Source: Burkholderia multivorans ATCC BAA-247 (lineage in GTDB: Bacteria > Pseudomonadota > Gammaproteobacteria > Burkholderiales > Burkholderiaceae). From it: DNA of 64,000 bases. Where the stretch lies: positions 1,674,001-1,738,000 of the forward strand of contig NZ_CP009831.1 in the NCBI RefSeq assembly GCF_000959525.1. The letters are read 5' to 3'. Made by a program: the position numbers and the translations under genes. The notes under the pieces were generated by a model. That model was not told the origin of the DNA, ran no database searches, and was given only the letters and a program-made list of their open reading frames with translations. Of the stretch, positions 25,333-34,720 are shown one piece after another. Within the stretch, counting starts at the first letter, position 1; each line of letters opens with the position of its first letter.

Positions 25333-25652
25333 TTGTCTCCTACTCCTCTGGTGCATCGGTACGGTCCGCTGCTGCGGCCGCACGACGCATCGTCATCGAT
25401 TCGCGGCCACTCTAAACCAGATCGGTACGCGCAAATATTGCGCATTTGAGACGTTTACGACGAAGGAGAACAATGTTTTCCCGGCGGGCGCGCACGCGGC
25501 ACGACGCGCTCGGGATATCGCGCCGGATGGCGGGCGAGCGTTCGCTGCGGCGGCGGGCGCGAGCCGGTCGTCCGCACGCGGCGCGCCCGCTACGACGACC
25601 TGGCCACCTGGCGACCCGGCGACCGCGACCAGCGCACCCGCCGCAACGACCG
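25333..25652. other. intergenic region between NCS1 permease and efflux operon
   Basis: The 320 bp contain the dyad GCGCAA-ATA-TTGCGC at 25429-25443, 97 bp upstream of the permease start, a plausible operator. The remainder, next to the 3' end of the efflux operon, shows no gene. Confidence 0.45.
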
Positions 25653-27128
25653 CTAAGGCCGCGCGTCGGCCCGCTGCGCCGGTTCGCGCGCCCCGGCCGA
25701 AGGCGGCCATCCGCCGGCGAGTGCCTTGTACAGCGCGACCGTCGACGCGGCGCTGCGCATCCGGCCGTCGGCCGCCGCATCCTGCGCCTGCAGCAGCGTG
25801 CGCTGTGCATCGAGCACTTCGTAGTAGTCGATCGCACCGGCAGAAAACCGCGTCTGCGCGAGCTGCGCGGCGCGCGCGCTGTCGGCGGCCGCGCGCGTCA
25901 GATGCGCGGTCTCGTCGCGCGTGCGCGCAACGCGCAGCAGCGCGTTCTCGGTCTCCTCGAGCGCGCCGAGCACGGTTTGCCGGTATTGCGCGAGCTGTCC
26001 CGCCGCTTCGGCGTCGCTTGCGGCGATGCGCGCGCGCACGCGGCCGACGTCCAGAAACGACCAGTCGATGCCGAGTGCGATCAGGTTCGTGTCGCTGCCC
26101 GCACGGAAAAATCCGTAGTTGCTCGTCGCGCTGCCGAGCAGGCCCGACAGCGTGAAGCGCGGAAACAGATCGGCCGTCGCGACGCCGATCCGTGCGGTCG
26201 CCGCGTGCAGTCGCGCCTCTGCCGCCGCGACGTCGGGACGCCGGCGCAGCAGGTCGCCCGGCGTGCCGGGATCGACGTCGGCGGCAAGCGTCGGCAACGG
26301 CGCGCCGGCCGGCGCGTCGAATCGACCGACCAGCGCATCGGGCCGCTGTCCGGTCAGCACCGCGAGCCGATGCTCGTCGACGCCGATTGCCGCTTCATAG
26401 ACGGCGATCCGCGAGGTCGTCGCCTCGTACTGCGCGCGTGCGCGCGCCGCATCGAGGTCGGAGCCGCGGCCCGCGGCGACGCGCGCATTGATGAGCGCGA
26501 GCGTCTGCTGCTGGTTCGCGGCGTTGTCACGCGCGATCCGCAGCCGCTCCTGCGAGCCGCGCAAGTCCACGTACGTGGCCGCGACCTCGGCCGCGATCGC
26601 GACCCGCACGGCCCGCACGTCGGCCGCGCTCGCGGTCGTTTCGGCGCGCTGCGATTCGATCGAACGGCGCACGCGGCCGAACAGATCGAGCTCCCAGCCG
26701 GCGTTGATGCCGACGCTCGAAATCGGCGTGTCGCGCTCGCTGCGCGGCGCGCCGAACGCCTGATCCTTGCTCGTCAGCTGATGGCCGATCCGGCCGCTCG
26801 CGGTGACCGTCGGATAGCGATCGACGCGCGCCTGCGACAGCAGCGCGGTCGATGCGTCGTAGCGCGACACCGCCAGTGCCAGATCCTGATTCGCGGCAAA
26901 CGCGGCATCGATCAGCGCACTCAGCGCCGGATCGCCGAAGCCGCGCCAGAATGCGGCGTCGGCATCGGCCGACGCATCGGGCGGCGAGCCGTCCTGCGTC
27001 GCCGGATGCGCGTCGCGCGCGAAGCGTGCGGCCGTGACCGTATCGGGCCGTACAAAGTCCGGGCCGACCGCACACGCCGACAGCATCGCGGCCAGCGCGA
27101 GCGCTGAAAATCGGAATGCGGCGCTCAT
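25653..27128 (-). CDS. RND efflux outer-membrane channel lipoprotein (NodT/OprM family)
   Basis: The 491-residue protein has a lipoprotein signal (MSAAFRFSALALAAMLSAC, Cys19) and two OEP repeats (about 65-250 and 275-465). These include DAAFWRGFGDPALSALIDAA, QDLALAVSRYDAS, and PGDLLRRRPDVAAAEARLHA. It is the TolC-like exit duct of the tripartite pump. Its ATG overlaps the pump gene stop by 4 bp (ATGA), showing translational coupling; it is last in the adaptor-pump-channel operon. Confidence 0.93.
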   Translation of the reverse strand: MSAAFRFSALALAAMLSACAVGPDFVRPDTVTAARFARDAHPATQDGSPPDASADADAAFWRGFGDPALSALIDAAFAANQDLALAVSRYDASTALLSQARVDRYPTVTASGRIGHQLTSKDQAFGAPRSERDTPISSVGINAGWELDLFGRVRRSIESQRAETTASAADVRAVRVAIAAEVAATYVDLRGSQERLRIARDNAANQQQTLALINARVAAGRGSDLDAARARAQYEATTSRIAVYEAAIGVDEHRLAVLTGQRPDALVGRFDAPAGAPLPTLAADVDPGTPGDLLRRRPDVAAAEARLHAATARIGVATADLFPRFTLSGLLGSATSNYGFFRAGSDTNLIALGIDWSFLDVGRVRARIAASDAEAAGQLAQYRQTVLGALEETENALLRVARTRDETAHLTRAAADSARAAQLAQTRFSAGAIDYYEVLDAQRTLLQAQDAAADGRMRSAASTVALYKALAGGWPPSAGAREPAQRADARP

Positions 27129-30100
27129 CGGTTCTCTCCTTCCAGCGTGCCGTGCTGTTCGTGCCACACGGTCGGCGTACCGCCGGCGAGCTTGCGGATC
27201 GTCACGTAGAACACCGGCGTCAGGAACAGCCCGAACAGCGTGACGCCGAGCATCCCCGCGAACACGGTCACGCCGGTGGCCGCGCGCACCTCGCTGCCGG
27301 CACCGCTGCCGATCAGCAGCGGCACCGAACCGGCGATGAATGCAACCGAGGTCATCACGATGGGACGCAGACGCAGCCGGCACGCTTCGAGCGCCGCGTC
27401 GATCGTGCGCTTGCCCTGGATCTCGAGCTCGCGCGCGAATTCGACGATCAGGATCGCGTTCTTGCACGCAAGTCCCATCAGCACGACGAGACCGACCTGC
27501 ACGAATACGTTGTTGTCGCCGCCGGACAGCCACACGCCGAACAGCGCCGCGCACATACAAACGGGCACGATCAGGATCACCGCGAGCGGCAGCGTCCAGC
27601 TCTCGTACAGCGACGCGAGCACGAGGAACACGAGCATCACCGCGAGCGGAAACACGACGATCGCTGCATTGCTCTGCGTGACCTGCTGATAGCTGAGGTC
27701 GGTCCATTCGAGCGTGATGCCCGGCGGCAGCACGTCCTTCGCGATCTGTTCGAGCTTCGCGATCGCCTGCGACGACGACATCGTCTTCGGATCGGTGTCG
27801 CCGATCAGGTCGGCGGCGGGATAGCCGTTGTAGCGTACGACCGGGTCCGGCCCGTACGCGGGCACGACCGTCACCATCGAGCCGATCGGCACCATCTCGC
27901 CCTTCGCGTTGCGCGTGCGCAGGTTCGCGATGTCGGCGGCCGTCTGCCGGTGGCCGGCATCGGCCTGCGCCATCACGCGATACACGCGGCCGAACGCGTT
28001 GAAGTCGTTCACGTACATCGAGCCGAGATAGACCTGCAGCGTGCTGAACAGATCGGTCAGCGCGACGCCCTGCGCCTTCGCCTTCAGCCGGTCGACCTTC
28101 ACTTCGAGTTGCGGAATGTTTGCCTGGTATGAGCTGACCGGATAGGTCATCCCCGGCGTCTTCGCGACCGCGGCCTGGAACGCGACGAGCGCGTTTTGCA
28201 ATGCGCCGTAGCCGAGCCCCGCGCGATCTTCAAGATACAGCGCATAGCCGGACCCGTTGCCGAGCCCCTGAATCGGCGGCGGCATCAGCGCATACGTGAT
28301 GCCGCCGCCGATCGTCGCGAACCGCGCGTTCAGCTCCGCATTGATCTGCGCGGCGCTGCGGCGCCGCTGATCGAACGGCTTCAGGATCACGTACGCGTTC
28401 GTGACGTTCGGCGTGTTGACACCCTGCAGCGCGTTGAGCCCGGCAAATGCCGGCACCACCTCGACGCCGTCGGTCTGCAACGCGAGCTTCGTCATCTGCT
28501 CGGTGATCGCGCTCGTGCGTGCGAGCGATGCGCCCTCCGGCAGCTTCGCGCCCGCGAACAGGTACAGCTTGTCCTGCACGGGGATAAAGCCGCCCGGCAC
28601 CGCGTGCAGCAGCAGTGCGGTCGCCGCAAGCAGCGCCGCGTAGACGGCGAACACCGCGCCGCGCCGCTTCAGCGCGCGAGCGACGACGCCGTGATAGCGA
28701 TCGGAACTGCGCTCGAAGAAGCGGTTGAACGGACGAAACAGCCAGCCGAAGCCGCGGTCGAGCGCGCGCGTCAACGCATCCGTCGGCGCGCCGTGCGGAT
28801 GCAGCAGCTTCGCCGCGAGCGCCGGCGACAGCGTCAGCGAGTTGATCGCCGATATCACGGTCGAAATCGCGATCGTCACGGCGAACTGCTTGTAGAACTG
28901 GCCGGTCACGCCCGACAGGAACGCCATCGGCACGAATACCGCGCACAGCACGAGCGCGATCGCGACGATCGGCCCGGAGACCTCGCGCATCGCCTGATGC
29001 GCGGCGTCGCGCGGCGTCAGCCCCTGCGCGATGTTGCGCTCGACGTTCTCGACGACGACGATCGCATCGTCGACGACGATCCCGATCGCAAGCACGAGCC
29101 CGAACAGCGTCAGCGTGTTGATCGAATAGCCGAGCAGATAGAGCCACGCGAACGTGCCGACCACCGACACCGGCACCGCGACGAGCGGAATGATCGACGC
29201 ACGCCAGGTCTGCAGAAACAGGATCACGACGAACACGACGAGCACGACCGCCTCGATCAGCGTGTGCTGCACCGCGCGGATCGATTCGCGCACGAACACG
29301 GTCGGATCCCACACGGGCCGGTATGCGACGCCGGGCGGGAAGCGCTTCGACAGCTCGTCGAGCTTCGCATACACAGCCTTCGCGACGTCGAGCGCGTTGG
29401 CGCCCGGCGACAGGAAGATGCCGACCACCGCCGAATGCTTGTCGTTGAAATACGAGCGCAGCGTGTAGTCGCCGGCGCCGAGCTCGATGCGCGCGACGTC
29501 GGACAGCTTCACGACCTGCCCGTCGTCGCCCGTGCGCAGCACGATGTCGCCGAACTCCTGCTCGGTGCGCAGACGGCCGCGCACGTTGATCGACACGAGG
29601 AAATCGTGCGCCTTCGGCGTCGGCTCCGCACCGAGCTGGCCGGCCGACACCTGCACGTTCTGCTCGCGCACGGCCGCGATCACGTCGCTCGCAGTCAGCC
29701 CGCGCGAGGCGAGGCGGTTCGGATCGAGCCAGAGCCGCATCGCGTAATCGCCGGAGCCGTACACGCCGACGTCGCCGATACCGGTGAGCCGCGACAGCTC
29801 GTCCTTCACGTGCAGCGTCAGATAGTTGCGCAGATACAGCGAATCGCGGCTGTTGTCCGGCGAATAGAGGCTCACGTACATCAGCGGCGTCGGCGACTGC
29901 TTCTGCGTGGTCACGCCGTACTGTCGCACCTCGTCGGGCAGACGCGAAAGCGCCTGGCTCACGCGGTTCTGCACGCGCACGGCCGCCGTGTCGGGATCGA
30001 CGCCCGGCAGGAACGTGACGACGACCTGCAGGCTGCCGTCCGACCCGGCAACCGACTTCATGTACATGATCCCTTCGACGCCGTTGATCGCTTCCTCGAG

Positions 30101-30298
30101 CGGCTCGGCCACCGATTCGGCGATCTCCTTCGGGTTCGCGCCCGGATAGGTCGCGCGCACCACGACGCTCGGCGGCACGACTTCCGGATACTCGCCGGCC
30201 GGCAGCATCGGGATCGCGATCAGACCGAGCGCGAAGATCACGATCGACAGCACGACCGCGAAGATCGGGCGGTCGATGAAGAAACGGGAGAAATCCAT
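27125..30298 (-). CDS. RND efflux pump permease, HAE1 (MexF/OqxB-like)
   Basis: The 1057-residue inner-membrane pump begins MDFSRFFIDRPIFAVVLSIV and has the HAE1 proton-relay motif GIVVDDAIVVVENVERN in helix 4, GFIPVQDKLYLFAGAKLPEG in the second porter domain, and 12 helices with two large periplasmic loops. It exports hydrophobic or amphipathic drugs by proton exchange. The sequence is closest in feel to the MexF/OqxB branch, but without a search this is approximate. The promoter is upstream of the adaptor gene and carries a SoxR-like site. Confidence 0.93.
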   Translation of the reverse strand: MDFSRFFIDRPIFAVVLSIVIFALGLIAIPMLPAGEYPEVVPPSVVVRATYPGANPKEIAESVAEPLEEAINGVEGIMYMKSVAGSDGSLQVVVTFLPGVDPDTAAVRVQNRVSQALSRLPDEVRQYGVTTQKQSPTPLMYVSLYSPDNSRDSLYLRNYLTLHVKDELSRLTGIGDVGVYGSGDYAMRLWLDPNRLASRGLTASDVIAAVREQNVQVSAGQLGAEPTPKAHDFLVSINVRGRLRTEQEFGDIVLRTGDDGQVVKLSDVARIELGAGDYTLRSYFNDKHSAVVGIFLSPGANALDVAKAVYAKLDELSKRFPPGVAYRPVWDPTVFVRESIRAVQHTLIEAVVLVVFVVILFLQTWRASIIPLVAVPVSVVGTFAWLYLLGYSINTLTLFGLVLAIGIVVDDAIVVVENVERNIAQGLTPRDAAHQAMREVSGPIVAIALVLCAVFVPMAFLSGVTGQFYKQFAVTIAISTVISAINSLTLSPALAAKLLHPHGAPTDALTRALDRGFGWLFRPFNRFFERSSDRYHGVVARALKRRGAVFAVYAALLAATALLLHAVPGGFIPVQDKLYLFAGAKLPEGASLARTSAITEQMTKLALQTDGVEVVPAFAGLNALQGVNTPNVTNAYVILKPFDQRRRSAAQINAELNARFATIGGGITYALMPPPIQGLGNGSGYALYLEDRAGLGYGALQNALVAFQAAVAKTPGMTYPVSSYQANIPQLEVKVDRLKAKAQGVALTDLFSTLQVYLGSMYVNDFNAFGRVYRVMAQADAGHRQTAADIANLRTRNAKGEMVPIGSMVTVVPAYGPDPVVRYNGYPAADLIGDTDPKTMSSSQAIAKLEQIAKDVLPPGITLEWTDLSYQQVTQSNAAIVVFPLAVMLVFLVLASLYESWTLPLAVILIVPVCMCAALFGVWLSGGDNNVFVQVGLVVLMGLACKNAILIVEFARELEIQGKRTIDAALEACRLRLRPIVMTSVAFIAGSVPLLIGSGAGSEVRAATGVTVFAGMLGVTLFGLFLTPVFYVTIRKLAGGTPTVWHEQHGTLEGENR

Positions 30299-30311
30299 CG
30301 CATGCCTCCCG

Positions 30312-31514
30312 TTATTGCGCGGCCGGCCCGCCGGCATCGGCGACGGCCTGCGCGCCGCCGCCCGGTTCCGCATCGGCGCGCGCCGGTTGCGGCTTCGGCT
30401 TGACCTGCGCGCCCGGATAGTAGATGCGCTGCACGCCGTCGACGACCACGCGATCGCCGGCGTTCAGCCCCTTCTCGACGATCCGCTGGCCATCGAGATC
30501 GCGGCCGATCGTCACGTCGCGGCGCAGCGCCTTGTCGCCGGGGCCGATCACGTAGACGTACTTGCGGTCCTGATCGGTCAGCACGGCCTTGTCGTCGACG
30601 AGCAGTGCGCTCCGCTCGCGCCCGCTGACGAGCTGCACGCGTGCGTACAGCCCCGGCGTGAAGGTGTGGTCTGCATTCGGCAGCCGCACGCGAGCGCGGA
30701 TCGTGCCGGTTTGCGGGTCGAGCCGGTTGTCGAGGAAGTCGACCGTGCCCGCGTGCGGGAAGCCCATTTCGTTCGCGAGGCCGACACGCACGGGATCGGC
30801 GCCGATCGCACGATGCGCCGGATCCGCGCGCTGTGCGTTGTAGCGCAGATAGCTCTGTTCGTCGCAGTCGAAGTACACGTAGACGGGATCCTGCGATACG
30901 ACGGTCGTGAGCAGCGTGTCGTCCGCACGCGCGAGATTGCCGGCCGTCGCGAGCGCACGGCCGACGCGGCCCGAGATCGGTGCGCGCACTTCGGTGAAGC
31001 CGAGGTTCAGCTTCGCGTCGGCGACGGCCGCATCGGCCGCCTGCAAATCGGCGCGCGCCTGCTCGGCCGCCGTACGCGCATTGTCGAGTTCTTCCTGCGA
31101 CGTCGCATGCGCGTCGATCAGCGTCTGCACACGCTGCAGCTGCACGCGCGCGAGGTGCTCGGCGGCACGCGCGCGCTGCTGCTGCGCGATCGCGCGATCG
31201 AGCGCGATCCGGTAAGGACGCGGATCGATCTCGAACAGCACCGCGCCCTGCGCGACGAGATCGCCTTCCTTGTATCGGATCCGTTGCAGATAGCCGCTCA
31301 CGCGCGGCCGCAATTCGACCGCATCGACGGCTTCGACGCGGCCGTTGAATTCATCCGCGATCCTCACGGTACGCGGCACGACGGTCGCAACCCCGACCTC
31401 GGGCAACGGCGCGCTCGGGGCGCCGCCCTGGCCGTCGTGACAGCCGGACAGCGCCAGCAGCAGGACACAGGCCGCGCTCAACGGCGAGGTCCTGCGGAAA
31501 GAGAGGGAGAGCAT
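30312..31514 (-). CDS. RND efflux periplasmic adaptor (MFP) lipoprotein
   Basis: The 400-residue adaptor has a lipobox at LALSGC (Cys25), a biotinyl-lipoyl region (RVEAVDAVELRPRVSGYLQR), a coiled-coil hairpin (IAQQQRARAAEHLARVQLQR, EELDNARTAAEQARADLQAA), the second lipoyl half (LGFTEVRAPISGRVGRAL) and a beta-barrel (FLDNRLDPQTGTIRARVRLP). First gene of the operon. Its promoter at 31545-31575 has the MerR/SoxR layout. Confidence 0.93.
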   Translation of the reverse strand: MLSLSFRRTSPLSAACVLLLALSGCHDGQGGAPSAPLPEVGVATVVPRTVRIADEFNGRVEAVDAVELRPRVSGYLQRIRYKEGDLVAQGAVLFEIDPRPYRIALDRAIAQQQRARAAEHLARVQLQRVQTLIDAHATSQEELDNARTAAEQARADLQAADAAVADAKLNLGFTEVRAPISGRVGRALATAGNLARADDTLLTTVVSQDPVYVYFDCDEQSYLRYNAQRADPAHRAIGADPVRVGLANEMGFPHAGTVDFLDNRLDPQTGTIRARVRLPNADHTFTPGLYARVQLVSGRERSALLVDDKAVLTDQDRKYVYVIGPGDKALRRDVTIGRDLDGQRIVEKGLNAGDRVVVDGVQRIYYPGAQVKPKPQPARADAEPGGGAQAVADAGGPAAQ

Positions 31515-31544
31515 GTTGCCTCGCGACGGGTTAAACTGCCGCGT

Positions 31545-31575
31545 AGCTTAAAAGTTCAAGTTAACTTCAAGTCAA
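31545..31575 (-). promoter_or_regulatory. SoxR-type promoter of the efflux operon
   Basis: On the minus strand -35 TTGACT (31570-31575) and -10 TAAGCT (31545-31550) are separated by exactly 19 bp, the elongated spacer of MerR-family promoters. The spacer centres on the palindrome AAGTTAACTT within TGAAGTTAACTTGAAC, close to the known SoxR box CCTCAAGTTAACTTGAGG. It lies in the 79 bp between the divergent adaptor and soxR genes. Confidence 0.85.
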
Positions 31576-31593
31576 GCTTTCCCGGAGGGCATC

Positions 31594-32073
31594 ATGGGTA
31601 TCCAGGAAGTCCCGCAATGGCCGCTGATGTCGATCCGCGAAGTCGCCGCGCGCAGCGGCGTGCCGGCTTCGACGCTGCGCTTCTATGAAGCGCGCGGACT
31701 CATCAAGTCGCACCGGAACGGGTCGAGCCACCGTCACTATTCGCGCGCCGTGCTGCGGCTGATCGCATTCATCGTGTTCGCGCAGAAGATCGGCTATACG
31801 CTCGACGAAATCGCCGAGCAGCTCGTGAGCCTGCCGGAAGATACCGCGCCGACGAACAAGGACTGGCAGCGGCTGTCGCGCGGCTGGAAGCAGCGCGTCG
31901 CAAGCCGCATCGAAGAATTGCAGCGGCTTTACATCAATCTCGACGAATGCATCGGCTGCGGCTGCCTGTCGCTGAAGCGCTGCAAGCTGACCAATCCCGA
32001 GGACCGCGCGGGCCGCAACGGGCCCGGCGCGCGGCGCTGGCTCGGCGATCCGCCGCCGGCCGATCCGGAATGA
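31594..32073 (+). CDS. soxR: redox-sensing activator SoxR
   Basis: The 159-residue MerR-family protein has the winged helix (LMSIREVAARSGVPASTLRF, GLIKSHRNGSSHRHYSR), a dimerisation helix, and the [2Fe-2S] cluster motif ECIGCGCLSLKRC with four cysteines in SoxR spacing. SoxR is activated by oxidation of its cluster, often by redox-cycling compounds. In non-enteric bacteria it commonly controls efflux pumps directly and not soxS, and the divergent RND operon with a SoxR box fits that. CGGAGG precedes the ATG. Confidence 0.93.
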   Translation: MGIQEVPQWPLMSIREVAARSGVPASTLRFYEARGLIKSHRNGSSHRHYSRAVLRLIAFIVFAQKIGYTLDEIAEQLVSLPEDTAPTNKDWQRLSRGWKQRVASRIEELQRLYINLDECIGCGCLSLKRCKLTNPEDRAGRNGPGARRWLGDPPPADPE

Positions 32074-32112
32074 AGTGCGTGATGCGGATCACGGCAGGCG
32101 CCGGCCGGCATG

Positions 32113-32874
32113 TCACCCCACCCGCCAGCCGCCGTTCACCGCGATCGTCGCGCCCGTGACGAACGCCGCGCGCGGGCTCGCGAGCCAGGCGACCGCATCC
32201 GCGATATCGGCAGGATGCCCGGCGCGGCCGACCGGCGTCTGCTCACGGATGGTCGCTGCGATGTCCGACGCGACGCCGCCGTCGCCGAAAAAGCGCGTAT
32301 CCGCGATATAGCCCGGCGCGACCGTATTGACCGTGACGCCGCGCGGCCCCAGTTCGCGCGCGAGCGCGACGGTGAACCCTTCGACGCCCGCCTTCGCCGC
32401 CGCGTACGCGAGGCCGCCCGGCAGCAGGCTGCCCGCGCGCGCAGCGATCGAGCCGACGTTGACGATGCGCGCGTCGTGCGCGGCCAGATGCGGCAGCACG
32501 GCCAGCGTCGTGACGAACGCGCTCTTCAGGTTCGCTTCGATTACCGCATCCCATGCCGCCTCGGCATCGTCGGGCGGCGTATCGGCGCTGACTCGCCGCG
32601 TCAGGCCCGCGTTGTTGACCAGCACGTCGATGCGCGGCCAGCGCGCGACGATTGCGGCGACGGCCGCTTCCGCGTCGCGCCGCACGCTGAGGTCCGCCGC
32701 GTGCCCGAGTGCCGCGTCGCCGAGTTGCGCGACCGACGCTGCCAGCCGCTGCGCGTCGCGCGCCACGATCGCGACGCGATAACCGTCGTCGATCAAGCGC
32801 CTCGCGATCGCGAAACCGATCCCGCTCGACCCGCCCGTCACCAGCGCCGTGCGCTGCGGTTCAATACCTGTCAT
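32113..32874 (-). CDS. SDR-family oxidoreductase (FabG-like)
   Basis: The 253-residue protein has TALVTGGSSGIGFAIARRL (cofactor loop), IDVLVNNAGLTRR, VNVGSIAARAGSLLPGGLAY with AAAKAG (Ser, Tyr and Lys of the catalytic site present) and TGATIAVNGGWRVG at the end. The canonical classical-SDR active site is intact, unlike the SDR at 10822. The substrate is unknown. Divergent from a LysR gene 108 bp away, its probable regulator. Confidence 0.9.
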   Translation of the reverse strand: MTGIEPQRTALVTGGSSGIGFAIARRLIDDGYRVAIVARDAQRLAASVAQLGDAALGHAADLSVRRDAEAAVAAIVARWPRIDVLVNNAGLTRRVSADTPPDDAEAAWDAVIEANLKSAFVTTLAVLPHLAAHDARIVNVGSIAARAGSLLPGGLAYAAAKAGVEGFTVALARELGPRGVTVNTVAPGYIADTRFFGDGGVASDIAATIREQTPVGRAGHPADIADAVAWLASPRAAFVTGATIAVNGGWRVG

Positions 32875-32982
32875 GACCTGCCCTCCCGAACGTCGATAAT
32901 GAATGACACCGGAAGTCTGGCCGACGCCGCGCGATAGATAAAATACGAATTCGATGATCAACTGATACATGGAAGGTATCGC

Positions 32983-33894
32983 ATGATCGATCTGCGCCAG
33001 TTCCGGCAATTCATCGCCGTCGCCGAGACGCTCAGCTTCCGGCGCGCCGCCGAGCGCCTGCACATGGCACAGCCGCCGCTCAGCGCAGCGATCCGCAAAC
33101 TCGAGGACGAACTCGGCGTCATGCTCCTCGCCCGCGACAATCGCGGCACGGCGCTCACGCCGGCCGGCGACGCGTTCCTGCTCGAAGCGCGGCGCGCGCT
33201 GGAGCAGGCCGAGCGCGCGATGATCGCAGCCCGCCGTGCCGGTGCGGGCCTCGGCGGCACGCTGCGGTTGCGGTTCGTCGACAGCACCGTCAATGCACTG
33301 CTGCCCCCGATTCTGCGCGCGTTCCAGGAGCGGCATCCGCACGTCGATTTCCAGCTCGAGGAAGACACGACCGCCGAGCAGGTGCTGGCGCTGCGTCAGG
33401 ACCGCACCGATGCCGGGCTTGTCGTGTTGCCCGTGCCGGATGCCGGCGACATTCAGATCGAGCCGCTCTTGCGCGACCGCATGGTCGCCGCGCTGCCAGA
33501 TGGACACCGGCTGGCGCGCCGCCGGCGCATCGCGCTCGCGGAACTGGCGGATGAACCGTGGGTGCTGTTTGCCGCGCATCACGGCCCAGGCATGCATGCG
33601 CGGATCGTCAGCGCGTGCGCGCAGGCCGGCTTCACGCCGCGCGTCGTGCAGCAGCCGCGTCAGATGCAGACGACGGCCGGGCTCGTCGCCGGCGGTATCG
33701 GTGTTGCGCTGATGCCGCGCCTGTTCGTGCCGGTGCAGCCGCCCGGCATTACGTTTTGCGAATTGAAGGGCGCCGGCTGCCCGCTCCCGTACGAACTGGC
33801 GCTCGCCTATCGCACGTCGTCGCCGCTCGTCGATGCCTTGCGCGACACGGCGCGGCACGCGGTGCGCGAGCTGGGGCTTATCGCGGCGACGTGA
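32983..33894 (+). CDS. LysR-family transcriptional regulator
   Basis: The 303-residue protein has the N-terminal helix-turn-helix (LRQFRQFIAVAETLSFRRAA, MAQPPLSAAIRKLEDELGV) and an effector domain from about 92 (LRLRFVDSTVNALLPPILRA). The BenM/CatM-like sequence RLHMAQPPLS suggests the aromatic-compound subgroup, which is only a hint. Divergent from the SDR gene at 32113-32874. Confidence 0.9.
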   Translation: MIDLRQFRQFIAVAETLSFRRAAERLHMAQPPLSAAIRKLEDELGVMLLARDNRGTALTPAGDAFLLEARRALEQAERAMIAARRAGAGLGGTLRLRFVDSTVNALLPPILRAFQERHPHVDFQLEEDTTAEQVLALRQDRTDAGLVVLPVPDAGDIQIEPLLRDRMVAALPDGHRLARRRRIALAELADEPWVLFAAHHGPGMHARIVSACAQAGFTPRVVQQPRQMQTTAGLVAGGIGVALMPRLFVPVQPPGITFCELKGAGCPLPYELALAYRTSSPLVDALRDTARHAVRELGLIAAT

Positions 33895-33918
33895 GCGCGC
33901 GCGTGGCGCGCGTGACGC

Positions 33919-34572
33919 TCAATCGCCGAGCAGATTCAGCGCGACTTCGAGCACGGTCCGTTTGAACTCGGCCTGACGCGTCGGCAGCGCCGTGTACTCG
34001 AGCATCATGTGGCTGTACGAAACGGTCATGCCGATCGCGCTTGCGACCATGAAGAACAGCACGTTCGGATCGGTCCGGCGGATCGCGCCGGCCTGCATCG
34101 CCTCGTCGAGCAACGGCACCATCGCGTCGTGATACGGGCGCACCAGCCGCTCCTGCAGCCGGTCGAGCCGCGCGCCCTCTTCGGTCGCCGCCGTTGAAAA
34201 AAACATGCCCATGTCGGGCTCGTCGAACTCGTGATCGACGCATAGCTCGATCGCACGCCGCACGCGCTCGCGATGCGGCAGCGACGACGTGCGCAGTGCG
34301 CGCAGCGCATCGAACATCGGTTCGGCCAGTTCGACGATCTGTTCGACGACGGCCAGCCAAAGCGTTTCCTTCGAGCCGAAATGATGGGCGATCAGCGCCG
34401 CGTCGACGCCAAGTTCGCGTGCGACTTCGCGCACGCTCGTCGCGTCGTAGCCGCGCTTCGCGAACGTGCGGCGCGCACTGCGCAAGATCACATCCGGCCC
34501 GACGGTCTGGCCCGCCGACGGCCGCCCGCGCGTGCGCCGCTTCGATGACGCGCGCTCAGTAACTTCAACCAC
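33919..34572 (-). CDS. TetR-family transcriptional repressor
   Basis: The 217-residue protein has a TetR DNA-binding domain (ILRSARRTFAKRGYDATSVR, ELGVDAALIAHHFGSKE) and a helical ligand domain. I chose a GTG at 34572 because AGGAG lies 9 bp before it; ATGs at 34626 and 34692 lack this. It is divergent from the NAD(P)/FAD oxidoreductase gene, and a perfect dyad CATCACGTGATG at 34701-34712 in the gap is a likely operator. Confidence 0.88.
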   Translation of the reverse strand: MVEVTERASSKRRTRGRPSAGQTVGPDVILRSARRTFAKRGYDATSVREVARELGVDAALIAHHFGSKETLWLAVVEQIVELAEPMFDALRALRTSSLPHRERVRRAIELCVDHEFDEPDMGMFFSTAATEEGARLDRLQERLVRPYHDAMVPLLDEAMQAGAIRRTDPNVLFFMVASAIGMTVSYSHMMLEYTALPTRQAEFKRTVLEVALNLLGD

Positions 34573-34700
34573 GTGTTGCCGCTCCTGTCGAGTGGTTCGA
34601 TCGCCGGTGTTCAGCCCCCGTTTCATGCGATCAGAAAAACGGGCGCCCGCTCCACTCCGTTGACACCCGGAGCCGGAAAGCGCTAGGATCATACATTATT

Positions 34701-34712
34701 CATCACGTGATG
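34701..34712. promoter_or_regulatory. palindrome, probable TetR operator
   Basis: Perfect 12 bp inverted repeat CATCACGTGATG, 9 bp before the start codon of the oxidoreductase gene and in the divergent gap with the TetR gene. Confidence 0.5.
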
Positions 34713-34720
34713 ATTTATTC

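Noticed and set aside
28196-30403. Long plus-strand open frame (735 codons) opposite the RND pump gene
   Set aside because: It is antisense to a well-recognised pump gene, and its translation is Arg/His/Gln-rich without family features: a mirror frame of high-GC coding DNA.
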